NCBI RefSeq assembly: GCF_025631005.1
Contig: NZ_JAOTPL010000014.1
Span: 1 to 64,000, forward strand
Origin: Haoranjiania flava
GTDB taxonomy: Bacteria; Bacteroidota; Bacteroidia; Chitinophagales; Chitinophagaceae
DNA: 64,000 nt
Direction: 5' to 3'
In this document: piece after piece, positions 1-8,388 of the stretch
How the letters are laid out: every line of letters begins with the position of its first letter
Numbering within the stretch: position 1 is the stretch's first letter
Translations under genes and position numbers: made by a program
Notes under the pieces: model-generated
Databases searched by the model: none
What the model was told of the DNA's origin: nothing
Seen by the model: only the letters and a program-made list of their open reading frames with translations

Positions 1-123
1 AGCAAAGCTGTTCCGCAAGATCGGGAAGTAAGGAATATATAATCTCTGCTTACTCAGCGAAAGTTTGCGTGAAAATCAGCACTATAAAATAAAAGTCCTT
101 ATTAATTTGCTTGCCAGAAAACT
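1..123. other. Left-edge gap, no gene assigned
   Basis: All three forward frames reach a stop within the first 92 bases (one ends at 29-31, one at 40-42), so a plus-strand gene entering from the left could end here. Too little is left to name a product. No RNA gene or clear terminator is visible before the uridine kinase stop at 124. Confidence 0.3.
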
Positions 124-741
124 TTACAGCTTTCCTAAAATAGCAGAAGCAATGAATTCCGTAGCTTCCATGTTCAGGCCGCCGCCCATTACCAGCATGT
201 CTGCACGCTGCCTGGAGGGCTTGATGAATTCTTCATACATCGGCCTCACTGTTTTATAGTAGCGTTGCAAGACTTCCTGCGCTGTGCGCTCGCGCTTTTC
301 CATATCTCTTTCTATAATCCGTGAAAGACGCAGGTCTGCATCAACCTCCAGGTAAATGCGCATGTCCATTGTTTTACAGAGGGGCAGGTATGTGAAAATG
401 AGAATGCCTTCCACCAGTAAGATTTTCTTCGGCGCTATGTGAATTGTTTCTTCCAAGCGCGTACAGCTCAGGTAGGAGTAAGTAGGGCACGCTATTGGCT
501 GCCCGCTTTTTAATTGCTGAATATGCGTCAGCATCAAATCCCATTCAATGGAATCCGGGTGATCGAAATTTAATTGCCGCCTTTGTGCCAGAGGAAGGTG
601 CGCAGCATCTCTATAGTAGGAATCCTGTGCCAGCACGGCAATCTGATCATAAGGAACTTTCTCAAGAATGGAATTTACCAAAGTGGTTTTGCCGGAACCG
701 GAGCCACCCGCAATGCCAATGACGAACATATCTCTATTCAA
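124..741 (-). CDS. udk: Uridine kinase
   Basis: Phosphorylates uridine and cytidine to UMP and CMP in the cytosolic pyrimidine salvage pathway. The 205-residue length is normal for the family. The N-terminus carries a P-loop (GGSGSGKTT, about residues 11-19), followed by the substrate-binding stretch with QDSYYRD near residue 40 and NFDHPDSIEWD near 58, both typical of uridine kinases; an RDMEKRERT segment near 145-153 is the expected lid. The start ATG follows an AT-rich leader and the gene is divergent from the small ORF at 845. No partner gene of the pathway is adjacent. Assignment rests on motif recognition. Confidence 0.93.
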   Translation of the reverse strand: MNRDMFVIGIAGGSGSGKTTLVNSILEKVPYDQIAVLAQDSYYRDAAHLPLAQRRQLNFDHPDSIEWDLMLTHIQQLKSGQPIACPTYSYLSCTRLEETIHIAPKKILLVEGILIFTYLPLCKTMDMRIYLEVDADLRLSRIIERDMEKRERTAQEVLQRYYKTVRPMYEEFIKPSRQRADMLVMGGGLNMEATEFIASAILGKL

Positions 742-796
742 AGCGAAGAAATTTTATCAGCCACAAAAATAAGTTTTTGTTCAACGCATATACTCA

Positions 797-824
797 TTGC
801 GTGCAGGAATATTTCGTATTTTTA
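797..824 (+). promoter_or_regulatory. Possible Bacteroidota promoter of the small ORF at 845
   Basis: TTG at 797-799, a 17-base spacer, then TATTTTTA at 817-824, which matches TAnnTTTG in seven of eight places. It lies 20 bases before the ATG at 845. AT-rich sequence makes chance matches common. Confidence 0.3.
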
Positions 825-844
825 AGTGAACAAAAATAAAACTT

Positions 845-1195
845 ATGAACGCGGCAGGCACTTTCTTTCATACCTGGCTGGAACAGCTCGGCAGAATGGC
901 ATCTATAAATGAAAACATTGAACAACTATACACAAAACAATCCCCGGATGATGCATATGATGTGGAACAAGGAAACCAGGAGGAATTGGAAGCAGAGATA
1001 CGCCGGTTACAATCGGAACGGAAAAAAATAAAAGACGCTGCTGACCACAATAAAAAAGCATTAATACAGATGTTGGAGCAGGCGGAGAACCAGGAACTGA
1101 TCATCAGTCCGCGCCAGGACACCGGCGGCTTAACACCGCATGCCTACAGGGTTTACTTAGAGAAAGGCGACTTGAAATACCTTACACTGAGCTGA
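845..1195 (+). CDS. Small coiled-coil protein of unknown function
   Basis: 116 residues, not recognised as a named family. Residues 40-85 are rich in E, K, R, Q and L with heptad-like spacing, so a short coiled coil is likely; there is no signal peptide or membrane segment, so the protein should be cytosolic. The ATG is preceded by an A-rich leader and a promoter-like TTG / TATTTTTA pair. It is divergent from udk and followed by 137 bases before the sugar kinase. The opposite-strand reading frame over the same bases has a serine/cysteine-rich composition typical of a shadow. A real small gene is likelier than not, but similarity to other genomes cannot be judged here. Confidence 0.55.
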   Translation: MNAAGTFFHTWLEQLGRMASINENIEQLYTKQSPDDAYDVEQGNQEELEAEIRRLQSERKKIKDAADHNKKALIQMLEQAENQELIISPRQDTGGLTPHAYRVYLEKGDLKYLTLS

Positions 1196-1332
1196 TAATT
1201 ATGGAGCAGCGCCATCTTATCGCAGCTATATTTTCCACAGCGCTTATCAAGTGGTATGCTGGCTGAAAATTTAAATCCGTTTCCTTTAAGAAAAGCATTT
1301 TGTATATTGCCTGTAATAAAAATAATTATATT

Positions 1333-2217
1333 ATGCAACAGTACTTTCATTGTGTTACGTTTGGTGAAATACTTTACGATATATTAAACGATCATAAAGA
1401 AGTGGGCGGCGCTCCCTTTAATGTGGCTTATCACCTGGCCAGGATGGGCATTGGCACTGCCATGATCACAAGAGTAGGCAACGATGAAAACGGGGCAGGG
1501 CTTTTAGCGTTTATGCAACAAAAACATTTAACTACCGCTTTTGTCCAGATCGACCATGACCATGAAACCAGCACTGTCATTGCATCGCAGAGTGATGCAG
1601 GTGAAATGTCGTACGAGATCAATGAGCCCGTAGCCTGGGATTTTATTGAGTGTTCGCAGGAGGCAATAGATGTAGTAAGCAAAGCAGCATGGTTTATTTT
1701 CGGCAGTTTATCATCACGTAATAAGGTTACAGAAAAAACATTACTCAAACTGCTTGAGCTGCCGGTAAAAAAAGTTTTTGATATCAACATGCGCCCGCCA
1801 TATGTAGATAAAACCAGGATTGAGCAACTGCTGATGCTGAGCGATGTAGTGAAAATGAATGATGTGGAATTTGATACTATCTGTAACTGGAACCATATTG
1901 CTTCATCGGAGGATTCGCTAAAGACCATCATAAGCAGGTATGAGCTGGAAACGCTTATCGTGACAAAAGGCAGCAATGGCGCATTTATGTACCACAACGG
2001 GAAACGCTATGATAACGCCGGCTATAAGGTAAACGTTGCCGATACTATTGGCTGCGGCGATGCTTTCCTTTCCGGGATAATTTATGCTTTTATCAATCAC
2101 ATACCGCCGCAAGAGGCTGTGGACTTTGCTTCTAAGTTAGGAGCTTTTATTGCTACGCGTTCCGGCGCCACGCCGTATTACGACAAGCAGGACGTGTTGG
2201 CTATAAGCCATTCATAG
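1333..2217 (+). CDS. PfkB-family sugar kinase, probable fructokinase
   Basis: ATP-dependent kinase of the ribokinase/PfkB family, about 294 residues, which is the family's usual length. The N-terminal half has FGEILYDIL and the GGAPFNVAYHLARMG signature that binds sugar; the C-terminal half has the second PfkB signature DTIGCGDAFLSGI with the catalytic Asp in GCGDAF. The start is taken at the ATG at 1333 because homologues begin a few residues before FGEIL; an upstream in-frame ATG at 1300 adds 11 unlikely residues. Together with the GH32-like hydrolase and sucrose-phosphate synthase next door, fructose is the likely substrate: it would capture fructose released from sucrose as fructose 6-phosphate. 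The substrate is inferred from context. Confidence 0.88.
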   Translation: MQQYFHCVTFGEILYDILNDHKEVGGAPFNVAYHLARMGIGTAMITRVGNDENGAGLLAFMQQKHLTTAFVQIDHDHETSTVIASQSDAGEMSYEINEPVAWDFIECSQEAIDVVSKAAWFIFGSLSSRNKVTEKTLLKLLELPVKKVFDINMRPPYVDKTRIEQLLMLSDVVKMNDVEFDTICNWNHIASSEDSLKTIISRYELETLIVTKGSNGAFMYHNGKRYDNAGYKVNVADTIGCGDAFLSGIIYAFINHIPPQEAVDFASKLGAFIATRSGATPYYDKQDVLAISHS

Positions 2218-2273
2218 CGCTGGTTCACGATATCATCTCCATAACTCCATCACTTGATCACTCCATAACTATT

Positions 2274-3746
2274 CTATATTAACTCGCTTTCTTCCTGGCT
2301 CGCATACTCGCTTTGGAGTTTAGGCAATACTTTAATAACTGAATCTTTCAATGAGATCAGAGATGATGAAGAATACAGGCCTATGCCATTGGCTGAATAT
2401 TTATAATCTATAAGCGTGAGCTTTACTTCGTTGGCGAGCGTTAGCTCTATATAATTTCCATAGCGGATCAGCTTAAAGAAAAAAGTCCTGTCTGTAGGTA
2501 TTGCAAAATTATTTGATTGAATATTGCTGTACACAAAGTTTGAACGGTTATCGTCAGGATTTAACCCCCATGCCCTGATCTGCACAAACCCATTCTGTAC
2601 GTCAAAGGAAATAAAGTAGCCGTTACCATCTTTATCCATGTCTGAAACAAGGCCGAGTTTGCCCATGCCTTCAACTTTTAAAATACCCTCCCAGATAAAA
2701 TTCTCAGATGGTTTTTCGAAATAAAAAATTTCATAGCCGCTTCTTGAGCCACAGGTAAATTTATTTTCTTCCACAAGCATTTCCGCCGTATGATTACCAA
2801 ACAATGGTACGATCTGGCCAAAGTCTTTCTGGTGTATTTCACGCTGCACCATTTTTTCCCAACGGTAATAGCTCTTTAATACCAGGCGGCCTCTTTCATC
2901 CACATCAAGTTGTTTGGGGGGCGGCAATACCCGTAACTGGTTTATTTGCCCGGCATAGAAAAAATTGTATAAAACTATATACCCGTCTTTTTCTTCAATG
3001 ATCCTTGCAGCATAGTTTCCCTGCGGCAACAGCGTGCTTGCGTGAAAGCAATGGTATTCTCCCAGGAAGTCGGGGGAGAACCAATAGCGTACTTTAATAT
3101 CTTCGCGGATGGAACCGATGAGGTAATAATTGCCTTTGAGATAAAATACGCACGGGCACTCTACATCATCATACATCCGTGGAAAATGCATCGGCGGCAA
3201 GTGCTTCATTTCATTAGCCTCCAGCTTGGCAAGGCCTACACACCCCCTGCGCGAGACCGGCCCCTGGTTTACTCTTGCACAGATCAGGAAATATACTTCA
3301 TCCTTATATTCATAGCGGAAAGGGTCGCGGTAACTGAGCCATTTCCTGTCGTTATAGTCCAGCGTTTCATACTCTTTTCCTTCCGGTGCAAAAGGGAATA
3401 GCTGATTGGTGACTTTTGTCCAGGTGTACAGGTCTTCAGACACTGCCAGCCCTATGCGGGAAATGATGCCCCTGTCCCTGCGTTGCAGGCCTGTATAGTA
3501 CATTTCAAACTTTCCGTTTACTTCGCACACATGCATGGTCCACAGCATGTCATCGTCCCACTCACCGGGGTCGCCGACGAATATAGCATTCTTTACACGG
3601 CGCCATGATATACCATCTTTAGAAATTGCGTGTGCTATATAGTCGTGGTTGGGAATGATAAGATGAAACAAATGATAAGTGTCTTTGTGCTTGATCACTG
3701 TAATATCGCCTATCTCCCAATCTGAAAACCCTGATCCTGAATACAT
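2274..3746 (-). CDS. GH32-like five-bladed propeller glycosidase, probable intracellular sucrose/fructan hydrolase
   Basis: 490 residues with the layout of clan GH-J (families 32/68): an N-terminal beta-propeller followed by a beta-sandwich-like C-terminus. Visible catalytic signatures are the first-blade Asp in DWEIGDITV (the place of the WMNDP Asp), the SYRDPF motif near residue 140 that supplies the RDP Asp, and DDVECPCV near 195 that supplies the EC Glu. There is no signal peptide, so the enzyme should act in the cytosol, unlike secreted levanases. It is convergent with the sugar kinase and divergent from sucrose-phosphate synthase, which suggests turnover of sucrose or sucrose phosphate. 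The first motif departs from WMNDP, so the exact substrate is uncertain. Confidence 0.75.
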   Translation of the reverse strand: MYSGSGFSDWEIGDITVIKHKDTYHLFHLIIPNHDYIAHAISKDGISWRRVKNAIFVGDPGEWDDDMLWTMHVCEVNGKFEMYYTGLQRRDRGIISRIGLAVSEDLYTWTKVTNQLFPFAPEGKEYETLDYNDRKWLSYRDPFRYEYKDEVYFLICARVNQGPVSRRGCVGLAKLEANEMKHLPPMHFPRMYDDVECPCVFYLKGNYYLIGSIREDIKVRYWFSPDFLGEYHCFHASTLLPQGNYAARIIEEKDGYIVLYNFFYAGQINQLRVLPPPKQLDVDERGRLVLKSYYRWEKMVQREIHQKDFGQIVPLFGNHTAEMLVEENKFTCGSRSGYEIFYFEKPSENFIWEGILKVEGMGKLGLVSDMDKDGNGYFISFDVQNGFVQIRAWGLNPDDNRSNFVYSNIQSNNFAIPTDRTFFFKLIRYGNYIELTLANEVKLTLIDYKYSANGIGLYSSSSLISLKDSVIKVLPKLQSEYASQEESELI

Positions 3747-3771
3747 AATTTTTAAATACTTATTTTGATAT

Positions 3772-3805
3772 TTTGCCTATTCTTTTGTTTATTTACTTAT
3801 ACTTG
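3772..3805 (+). promoter_or_regulatory. Candidate promoter of the sucrose-phosphate synthase gene
   Basis: TTTG at 3772-3775, a 22-base spacer and TATACTTG at 3798-3805 fit the Bacteroidota TTTG / TAnnTTTG pattern with one mismatch. Transcription would begin near 3812, leaving a leader of about 17 bases before the ATG at 3829. Confidence 0.4.
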
Positions 3806-3828
3806 CACACATACATTTAAACTATAAG

Positions 3829-5997
3829 ATGAAATATTATATACAACTTTTTAGCCCACACGGTTTAATCCGCTACCATGAACCTGAAATAGGCAGGGAC
3901 AAAGATACAGGCGGCCAGGTGAAATATGTGCTTGAGCTGCTTGAAGCTCTGTCCAATCATCCAAAAGTACGGAGAGTAGATCTTTTTACACGTAAAATAA
4001 ATGATAAAAGAGTCTCACCTGCCTATGCAGAGGAGATAGAGAATGTAAATGACAAAGCAAGAATTGTGCGGATAGCCTGTGGAGGCAATCATTACCGCGC
4101 AAAAGAGCAGCTCTGGCCTTATCTTGATGAGTTTGTAGATAAGACCATCAGGTTTATTGAAAAGAACGATGATTTTCCCAACGTGGTTCACGGCCATTAT
4201 GCCGATGGCAATTATATCGCCGGCGAGATCAGTAAAATTTTCAGCATACCTTTTATAGCAACCGGGCACTCTTTGGGCAGGAATAAGAAAAATATCCTAC
4301 TGCGCGACGGATGGAGTGAAAATAAAATTGAAGAAAAGTTTCACATGCAAAAGCGCATAACTGAAGAGGAGAAAACCTTGCAGCATGCAGATACCGTGAT
4401 CGTAAGCACCAACCATGAAATACAGTTGCAATACGCATCTTATCAGAACAAAGAAAAGGCAAATTATAAAGTAATCTCTCCCGGCATCAATACAGATATC
4501 TTTTACCCGTTTTACCGGGTAGATATGCCTTCTTTTAAAATGACTATTGAACAGGAGAACGCTGTATACCGTGTGAACTCAGAGATTGAGCGTTTTTTGT
4601 TTGCCCCGGAAAAGCCTTTGATCTTGTCAATTGGCAGGGCCGATAAAAGAAAAAACTTTGAAACGATCATCACCAGCTATGGCCAGGATAAAGAACTGCA
4701 GGCAATGGCTAACCTCGCCATCTTTGCAGGTGTAAGAAAAGATATTACACAAATGTCGCCCGACGAGCAGGAAATTCTTACCAACCTTTTATTGCTGATG
4801 GATAAATATGACCTGTACGGTAAAATGGCGCTGCCTAAGAAGAATGACCCTACCAATGAAGTGCCTGAAATATACAGGGTGGCAGCACGTAAGAAAGGTG
4901 TTTTCGTGAATGCTACACCCGGGGAAAACTTCGGGTTAACCATCATAGAAGCAGCAGCCTGCGGGCTTCCCGTGGTAGCATCGCCAACCGGAGGGCCAAA
5001 AGAAATCATAGAGCAGGCCGACAATGGTATACTGGTTGATGTGGGTGATACGAAAGCAATTTCATCTGCATTGAAGAAAATAATTGCTGATAACAATCTG
5101 TGGGACACATATTCTTCTAACGGTATTAAAGCAGGCCAGGAAAGCTATACCTGGGAGAGCCATGCAAAAAAATATATAGAAGTAGTGGATGAACTCTATG
5201 CCAAAACTTCTTTTCAACAACAATCACCCGGCAGCAACTCCTCTGTTGGTAAGCGTTTGCTGCATGGCAAAGAGTTTTTAATATCCGATCTTGACGGTAC
5301 GCTGGTTGAAGGAGAAGATACTACAGGGCTTAAAGAGCTTAGCAAATTCATTGAAGACAATAATATTATTTTCGGAATTGCATCCGGGCGCAACAAGGAA
5401 CTTACTTCCAAAGCTCTGCAGGATTATGATCTGCCGCAGGCCGACATATTGATCTGCTCTGCCGGCACTGAAATTTATTATACCCATAATTTCTTGCCCG
5501 ACCCGGGATGGGAAACACACATCAGCCATCAGTGGAAAAGAAAGGAACTGCAACAGTCCTTGCAAGGTTATGCCAAAATAAAATTACAGGAAGAGGATGC
5601 GCAGTGGAAATACAAACTTAGTTACTACGTAGACAGCAGCTTTAATGAAGATGACCTGGCCAACTTATACAAATTCCTCGACGATAAAAAACTGCGCGCA
5701 CGCATACTGCTCACCGACAATAAATACCTGGACATTATACCTGTAAGAGCCGGCAAAGGCAATGCAGTGCGCTACCTCAGCTACAAATGGGAGATACCCA
5801 TAACACAGATATTCACAGCCGGCAACGGCGGCAATGACATCGGCATGCTCAAGGGCAGAACCAAAGGTATTGTAGTTGCCAACTACAGCCCGGAATTGGA
5901 GTCTTTACGCAAAAGCAGGTATATTTACTTCGCAAAAAATAAATTATCTGCCGGGGTGCTGGAAGGTATTAAATATTATAAAGCCAAGGGTGAATAA
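3829..5997 (+). CDS. Sucrose-phosphate synthase with C-terminal sucrose-phosphatase-like HAD domain
   Basis: A 722-residue two-domain protein. Residues 1-460 are a GT4 glycosyltransferase (GRDKDTGGQVKYVLEL near 22-37, GHYADGNYIAG, HSLGRNK, SIGRADKRKN, then the nucleotide-sugar motif ENFGLTIIEAAACGLPVVAS), typical of sucrose-phosphate synthases that join UDP-glucose and fructose 6-phosphate. Residues 480-720 are a HAD phosphatase of the sucrose-phosphatase type with DLDGTL (nucleophile motif), GIASGRN and the motif III Lys in RAGKGNAV. The motif IV that usually reads GDxxND is GNGGND here, so one metal-binding Asp is replaced by Asn; phosphatase activity may be reduced. It is divergent from the GH32-like gene over 82 bases and ends 11 bases from the convergent AraC gene. 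Confidence 0.88.
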   Translation: MKYYIQLFSPHGLIRYHEPEIGRDKDTGGQVKYVLELLEALSNHPKVRRVDLFTRKINDKRVSPAYAEEIENVNDKARIVRIACGGNHYRAKEQLWPYLDEFVDKTIRFIEKNDDFPNVVHGHYADGNYIAGEISKIFSIPFIATGHSLGRNKKNILLRDGWSENKIEEKFHMQKRITEEEKTLQHADTVIVSTNHEIQLQYASYQNKEKANYKVISPGINTDIFYPFYRVDMPSFKMTIEQENAVYRVNSEIERFLFAPEKPLILSIGRADKRKNFETIITSYGQDKELQAMANLAIFAGVRKDITQMSPDEQEILTNLLLLMDKYDLYGKMALPKKNDPTNEVPEIYRVAARKKGVFVNATPGENFGLTIIEAAACGLPVVASPTGGPKEIIEQADNGILVDVGDTKAISSALKKIIADNNLWDTYSSNGIKAGQESYTWESHAKKYIEVVDELYAKTSFQQQSPGSNSSVGKRLLHGKEFLISDLDGTLVEGEDTTGLKELSKFIEDNNIIFGIASGRNKELTSKALQDYDLPQADILICSAGTEIYYTHNFLPDPGWETHISHQWKRKELQQSLQGYAKIKLQEEDAQWKYKLSYYVDSSFNEDDLANLYKFLDDKKLRARILLTDNKYLDIIPVRAGKGNAVRYLSYKWEIPITQIFTAGNGGNDIGMLKGRTKGIVVANYSPELESLRKSRYIYFAKNKLSAGVLEGIKYYKAKGE

Positions 5998-6008
5998 GTA
6001 CATGTGTA

Positions 6009-7166
6009 CTACAAATTTATTTTAAGATTGCTGATGTATTCCTGTACGCTTTGCCCTTTGATGGCTTTGAACTGCTGGTAAAAAGTAGTGCGCGAGCGGT
6101 AGCCGCAGGCTTCAGAAAGCGCTATTATAGACATGTCTGCATCTTCCTGTAAGAGTTCACATGCGTAGGCAATCCTTTTCTCATTCAAAAACCGAATGAA
6201 GGTTTTACCGGCTTTTACATTGAACACCTGCGATAGGTGTGCCTTCTGAATGCCTGTCTTTTCTGATAATACACTAAGATTAAACTCAGGGCTCAGGTAC
6301 TCATCAAGCTCTTTTGCAAAGTAGGCCTGTATTTTTTTTAAATAGTAATTCAATGTATCATCATCCAACAGCACTTTCATGTATTTGGTATCATTCATTT
6401 TCTCCGGCAGAGCTTCTATTTCGGTTTCTATAGCAGGTTGTGCATCGGTTTTTGGTAACGCAATTGAAAAAGGCTGTAAGATCGCCAGACGCTTGTTGCG
6501 CATGTTTTCCAGCTTGTACTTGTATTGATTAAAAAGTAAAAGATACAAAGTGATTACAGTAATAAACTCGAGTATTTTTATCATGTATATCGCCAGCCTG
6601 TTGGAAGCGCCGGAAAATAGGGTAAAAAATATGGAGAAGGTAAGTGTAATGGTTATCAGTAATCCAAGGAACATCAGAGCGTCAGTAAAATCCAGGTTTT
6701 TTAACTTAGAAATTTTTTTGGTGCCATACATTGGCAACAGCACCAGGAAATAGGTAGCGCACATTATCAGTCCTGTAATCTGCCTGCCCAGATAATGGTC
6801 TTTAGTATCTGTGAGTATCAGGGCATAAGCGGTCTCTACAGCTATGAACGCGAGCATCCATAATATTGCAGGTAAAAAATTAAGCAGCTTTACCAGCATG
6901 GAAAGCCGTTTGCCTGTAATAGTTTCATATAAAAAGAAAAATAGCAGCACCAGAGCACACATGTCAAGCGGCGGCATTATTGTATACATGTATGCCTGTG
7001 TTTCTTTTACCTTGAAAAGATAAAGAATGTAAACAGCTTCAGCAGCAAAACATCCAAGTATCCAGGGTATGTATCTGAAGCGTTCCTGTTTTAAATCTGT
7101 AATATAATAGAATACCAGTGTGAGCAGAGATAAAATTACAGGGGTAAAAAATATTGTTTGTTCCAT
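6009..7166 (-). CDS. Membrane-anchored AraC-family regulator (first of three)
   Basis: 385 residues. The N-terminal 215 residues form about seven hydrophobic segments (near 5-22, 33-51, 63-81, 94-117, 129-147, 162-184, 191-212); the last 115 residues are an AraC helix-turn-helix pair with LSVLSEKTGIQKAHLSQVF and IIALSEACGYRSRTTFYQQFKAIKG. Such hybrids in Bacteroidota are inferred to sense a membrane or extracellular signal and bind DNA from the inner membrane. It is the 3' member of a same-strand series with the genes at 7280 and 8389 and is convergent with sucrose-phosphate synthase. The 113-base gap upstream suggests its own promoter. Signal and targets are unknown. Confidence 0.85.
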   Translation of the reverse strand: MEQTIFFTPVILSLLTLVFYYITDLKQERFRYIPWILGCFAAEAVYILYLFKVKETQAYMYTIMPPLDMCALVLLFFFLYETITGKRLSMLVKLLNFLPAILWMLAFIAVETAYALILTDTKDHYLGRQITGLIMCATYFLVLLPMYGTKKISKLKNLDFTDALMFLGLLITITLTFSIFFTLFSGASNRLAIYMIKILEFITVITLYLLLFNQYKYKLENMRNKRLAILQPFSIALPKTDAQPAIETEIEALPEKMNDTKYMKVLLDDDTLNYYLKKIQAYFAKELDEYLSPEFNLSVLSEKTGIQKAHLSQVFNVKAGKTFIRFLNEKRIAYACELLQEDADMSIIALSEACGYRSRTTFYQQFKAIKGQSVQEYISNLKINL

Positions 7167-7279
7167 GCTGTACTTATATTACTTGATTGTTCATGTGGAT
7201 ATTTTATTTGTTTTTCATTTGCCACATGGAATAGCCTTTATTCATCCGCGGTTGGTATGCAATTTTGCTTATGGCTATT

Positions 7280-8383
7280 TCATGATTTTTTTTCATTGAG
7301 AAAACTGCTTCTGAATTGTGAAGGTGTGCAACCTTTTAACTGCTGAAAGTTTCTGTAAAAGGTAGCTTTTGAACCAAAACCGCATTCACCCGCAAGCTTG
7401 TCAAATTCATTTTTAAAGTCATCAGACCTTAAGACTTTACAGGCCATGTCTACCCGCTTGGAAACTAGGAGCTTCGCAAAGGTTGTATTGTAGTACAGGG
7501 TTATTTGATCATTTAGTGTTTTCTGGGTTATGTTCAGTGCGGTTGCTGTGTCTTTTATGGTCAATGAAGGATTGCAGATAGGCTCTGATGCAAAATACTT
7601 TTCTAATGCATAGAAATTTTCATCTTCGTTTACCTGGGCTTGCGCCGTTTGTGGTATTGATACATTTGCCTTTGGTGCTTCCTGTTTTACTTTAGGTATT
7701 GTATGCTTGCGTAAAGAGGGAAAATACTGTGCTCTGAACCTGTTGAACGATTCTGACAATAAAATCAAGACACCCAGGCACATAAATACTGCTACCGTTA
7801 CTGCCGAACTTTCAGGAGTTGTCTTTTCATGTACGTGCACACCTGTTGTGATAAAAACATACGTGAGAAACAACATGAATAGCCCTGAAAGTATACAGTA
7901 CCATGCAAAATAATTGATTTTGGAAACCATTACCCTGAACTTTCTTCCTGAAACTACCACATAGCCTGAATAAAGAACCATCGATAAGCCTATGCTGCCA
8001 TAGACTACGGGATAATACCATATTTTCATCTGCTCCCTGAAAGCTCCATCAAAAACAAAAACAAAATATATTACCCAGAACATCAACACAGGCAGCGAGT
8101 GTTTAATAATGTTTTTCATGGATAATGTTTTTGAAATGGTGGCCCGATACAGAAAATATAATGCCGGCCCATAGGATAAACTAAATGGCGCAGCTTTATC
8201 TAGGTAGCCATATTCATGGATACCTGCCAGGAATATAGGAAATATAAAAGATACATGAATAAGGTAAAACAACAATACACTGCCGAAAACTTTATCCTGT
8301 AATGATTTTTTACGCAGGTGGTAAAAGAAATGTAGCGCTGCAGCCAGCAAAAGAACCATTAATATACGCAGTGGAACAAACAT
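7280..8383 (-). CDS. Membrane-anchored AraC-family regulator (second of three)
   Basis: 367 residues with the same plan as its neighbours: about seven hydrophobic segments in the first 215 residues, a linker, and a C-terminal AraC domain (LTIKDTATALNITQKTLNDQ, then FDKLAGECGFGSKATFYRNFQQLKG). The recognition helix differs from that of the other two, so the three probably bind different sites. Its start lies 5 bases after the stop of the gene at 8389, so these two are very likely cotranscribed. Probably an inner-membrane one-component sensor; ligand not deducible. Confidence 0.85.
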   Translation of the reverse strand: MFVPLRILMVLLLAAALHFFYHLRKKSLQDKVFGSVLLFYLIHVSFIFPIFLAGIHEYGYLDKAAPFSLSYGPALYFLYRATISKTLSMKNIIKHSLPVLMFWVIYFVFVFDGAFREQMKIWYYPVVYGSIGLSMVLYSGYVVVSGRKFRVMVSKINYFAWYCILSGLFMLFLTYVFITTGVHVHEKTTPESSAVTVAVFMCLGVLILLSESFNRFRAQYFPSLRKHTIPKVKQEAPKANVSIPQTAQAQVNEDENFYALEKYFASEPICNPSLTIKDTATALNITQKTLNDQITLYYNTTFAKLLVSKRVDMACKVLRSDDFKNEFDKLAGECGFGSKATFYRNFQQLKGCTPSQFRSSFLNEKKS

Positions 8384-8388
8384 TTTTT

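Noticed and set aside
1431..1997. 188-codon frame antisense to the sugar kinase
   Set aside because: Shadow frame; the sense strand has clear PfkB motifs throughout.
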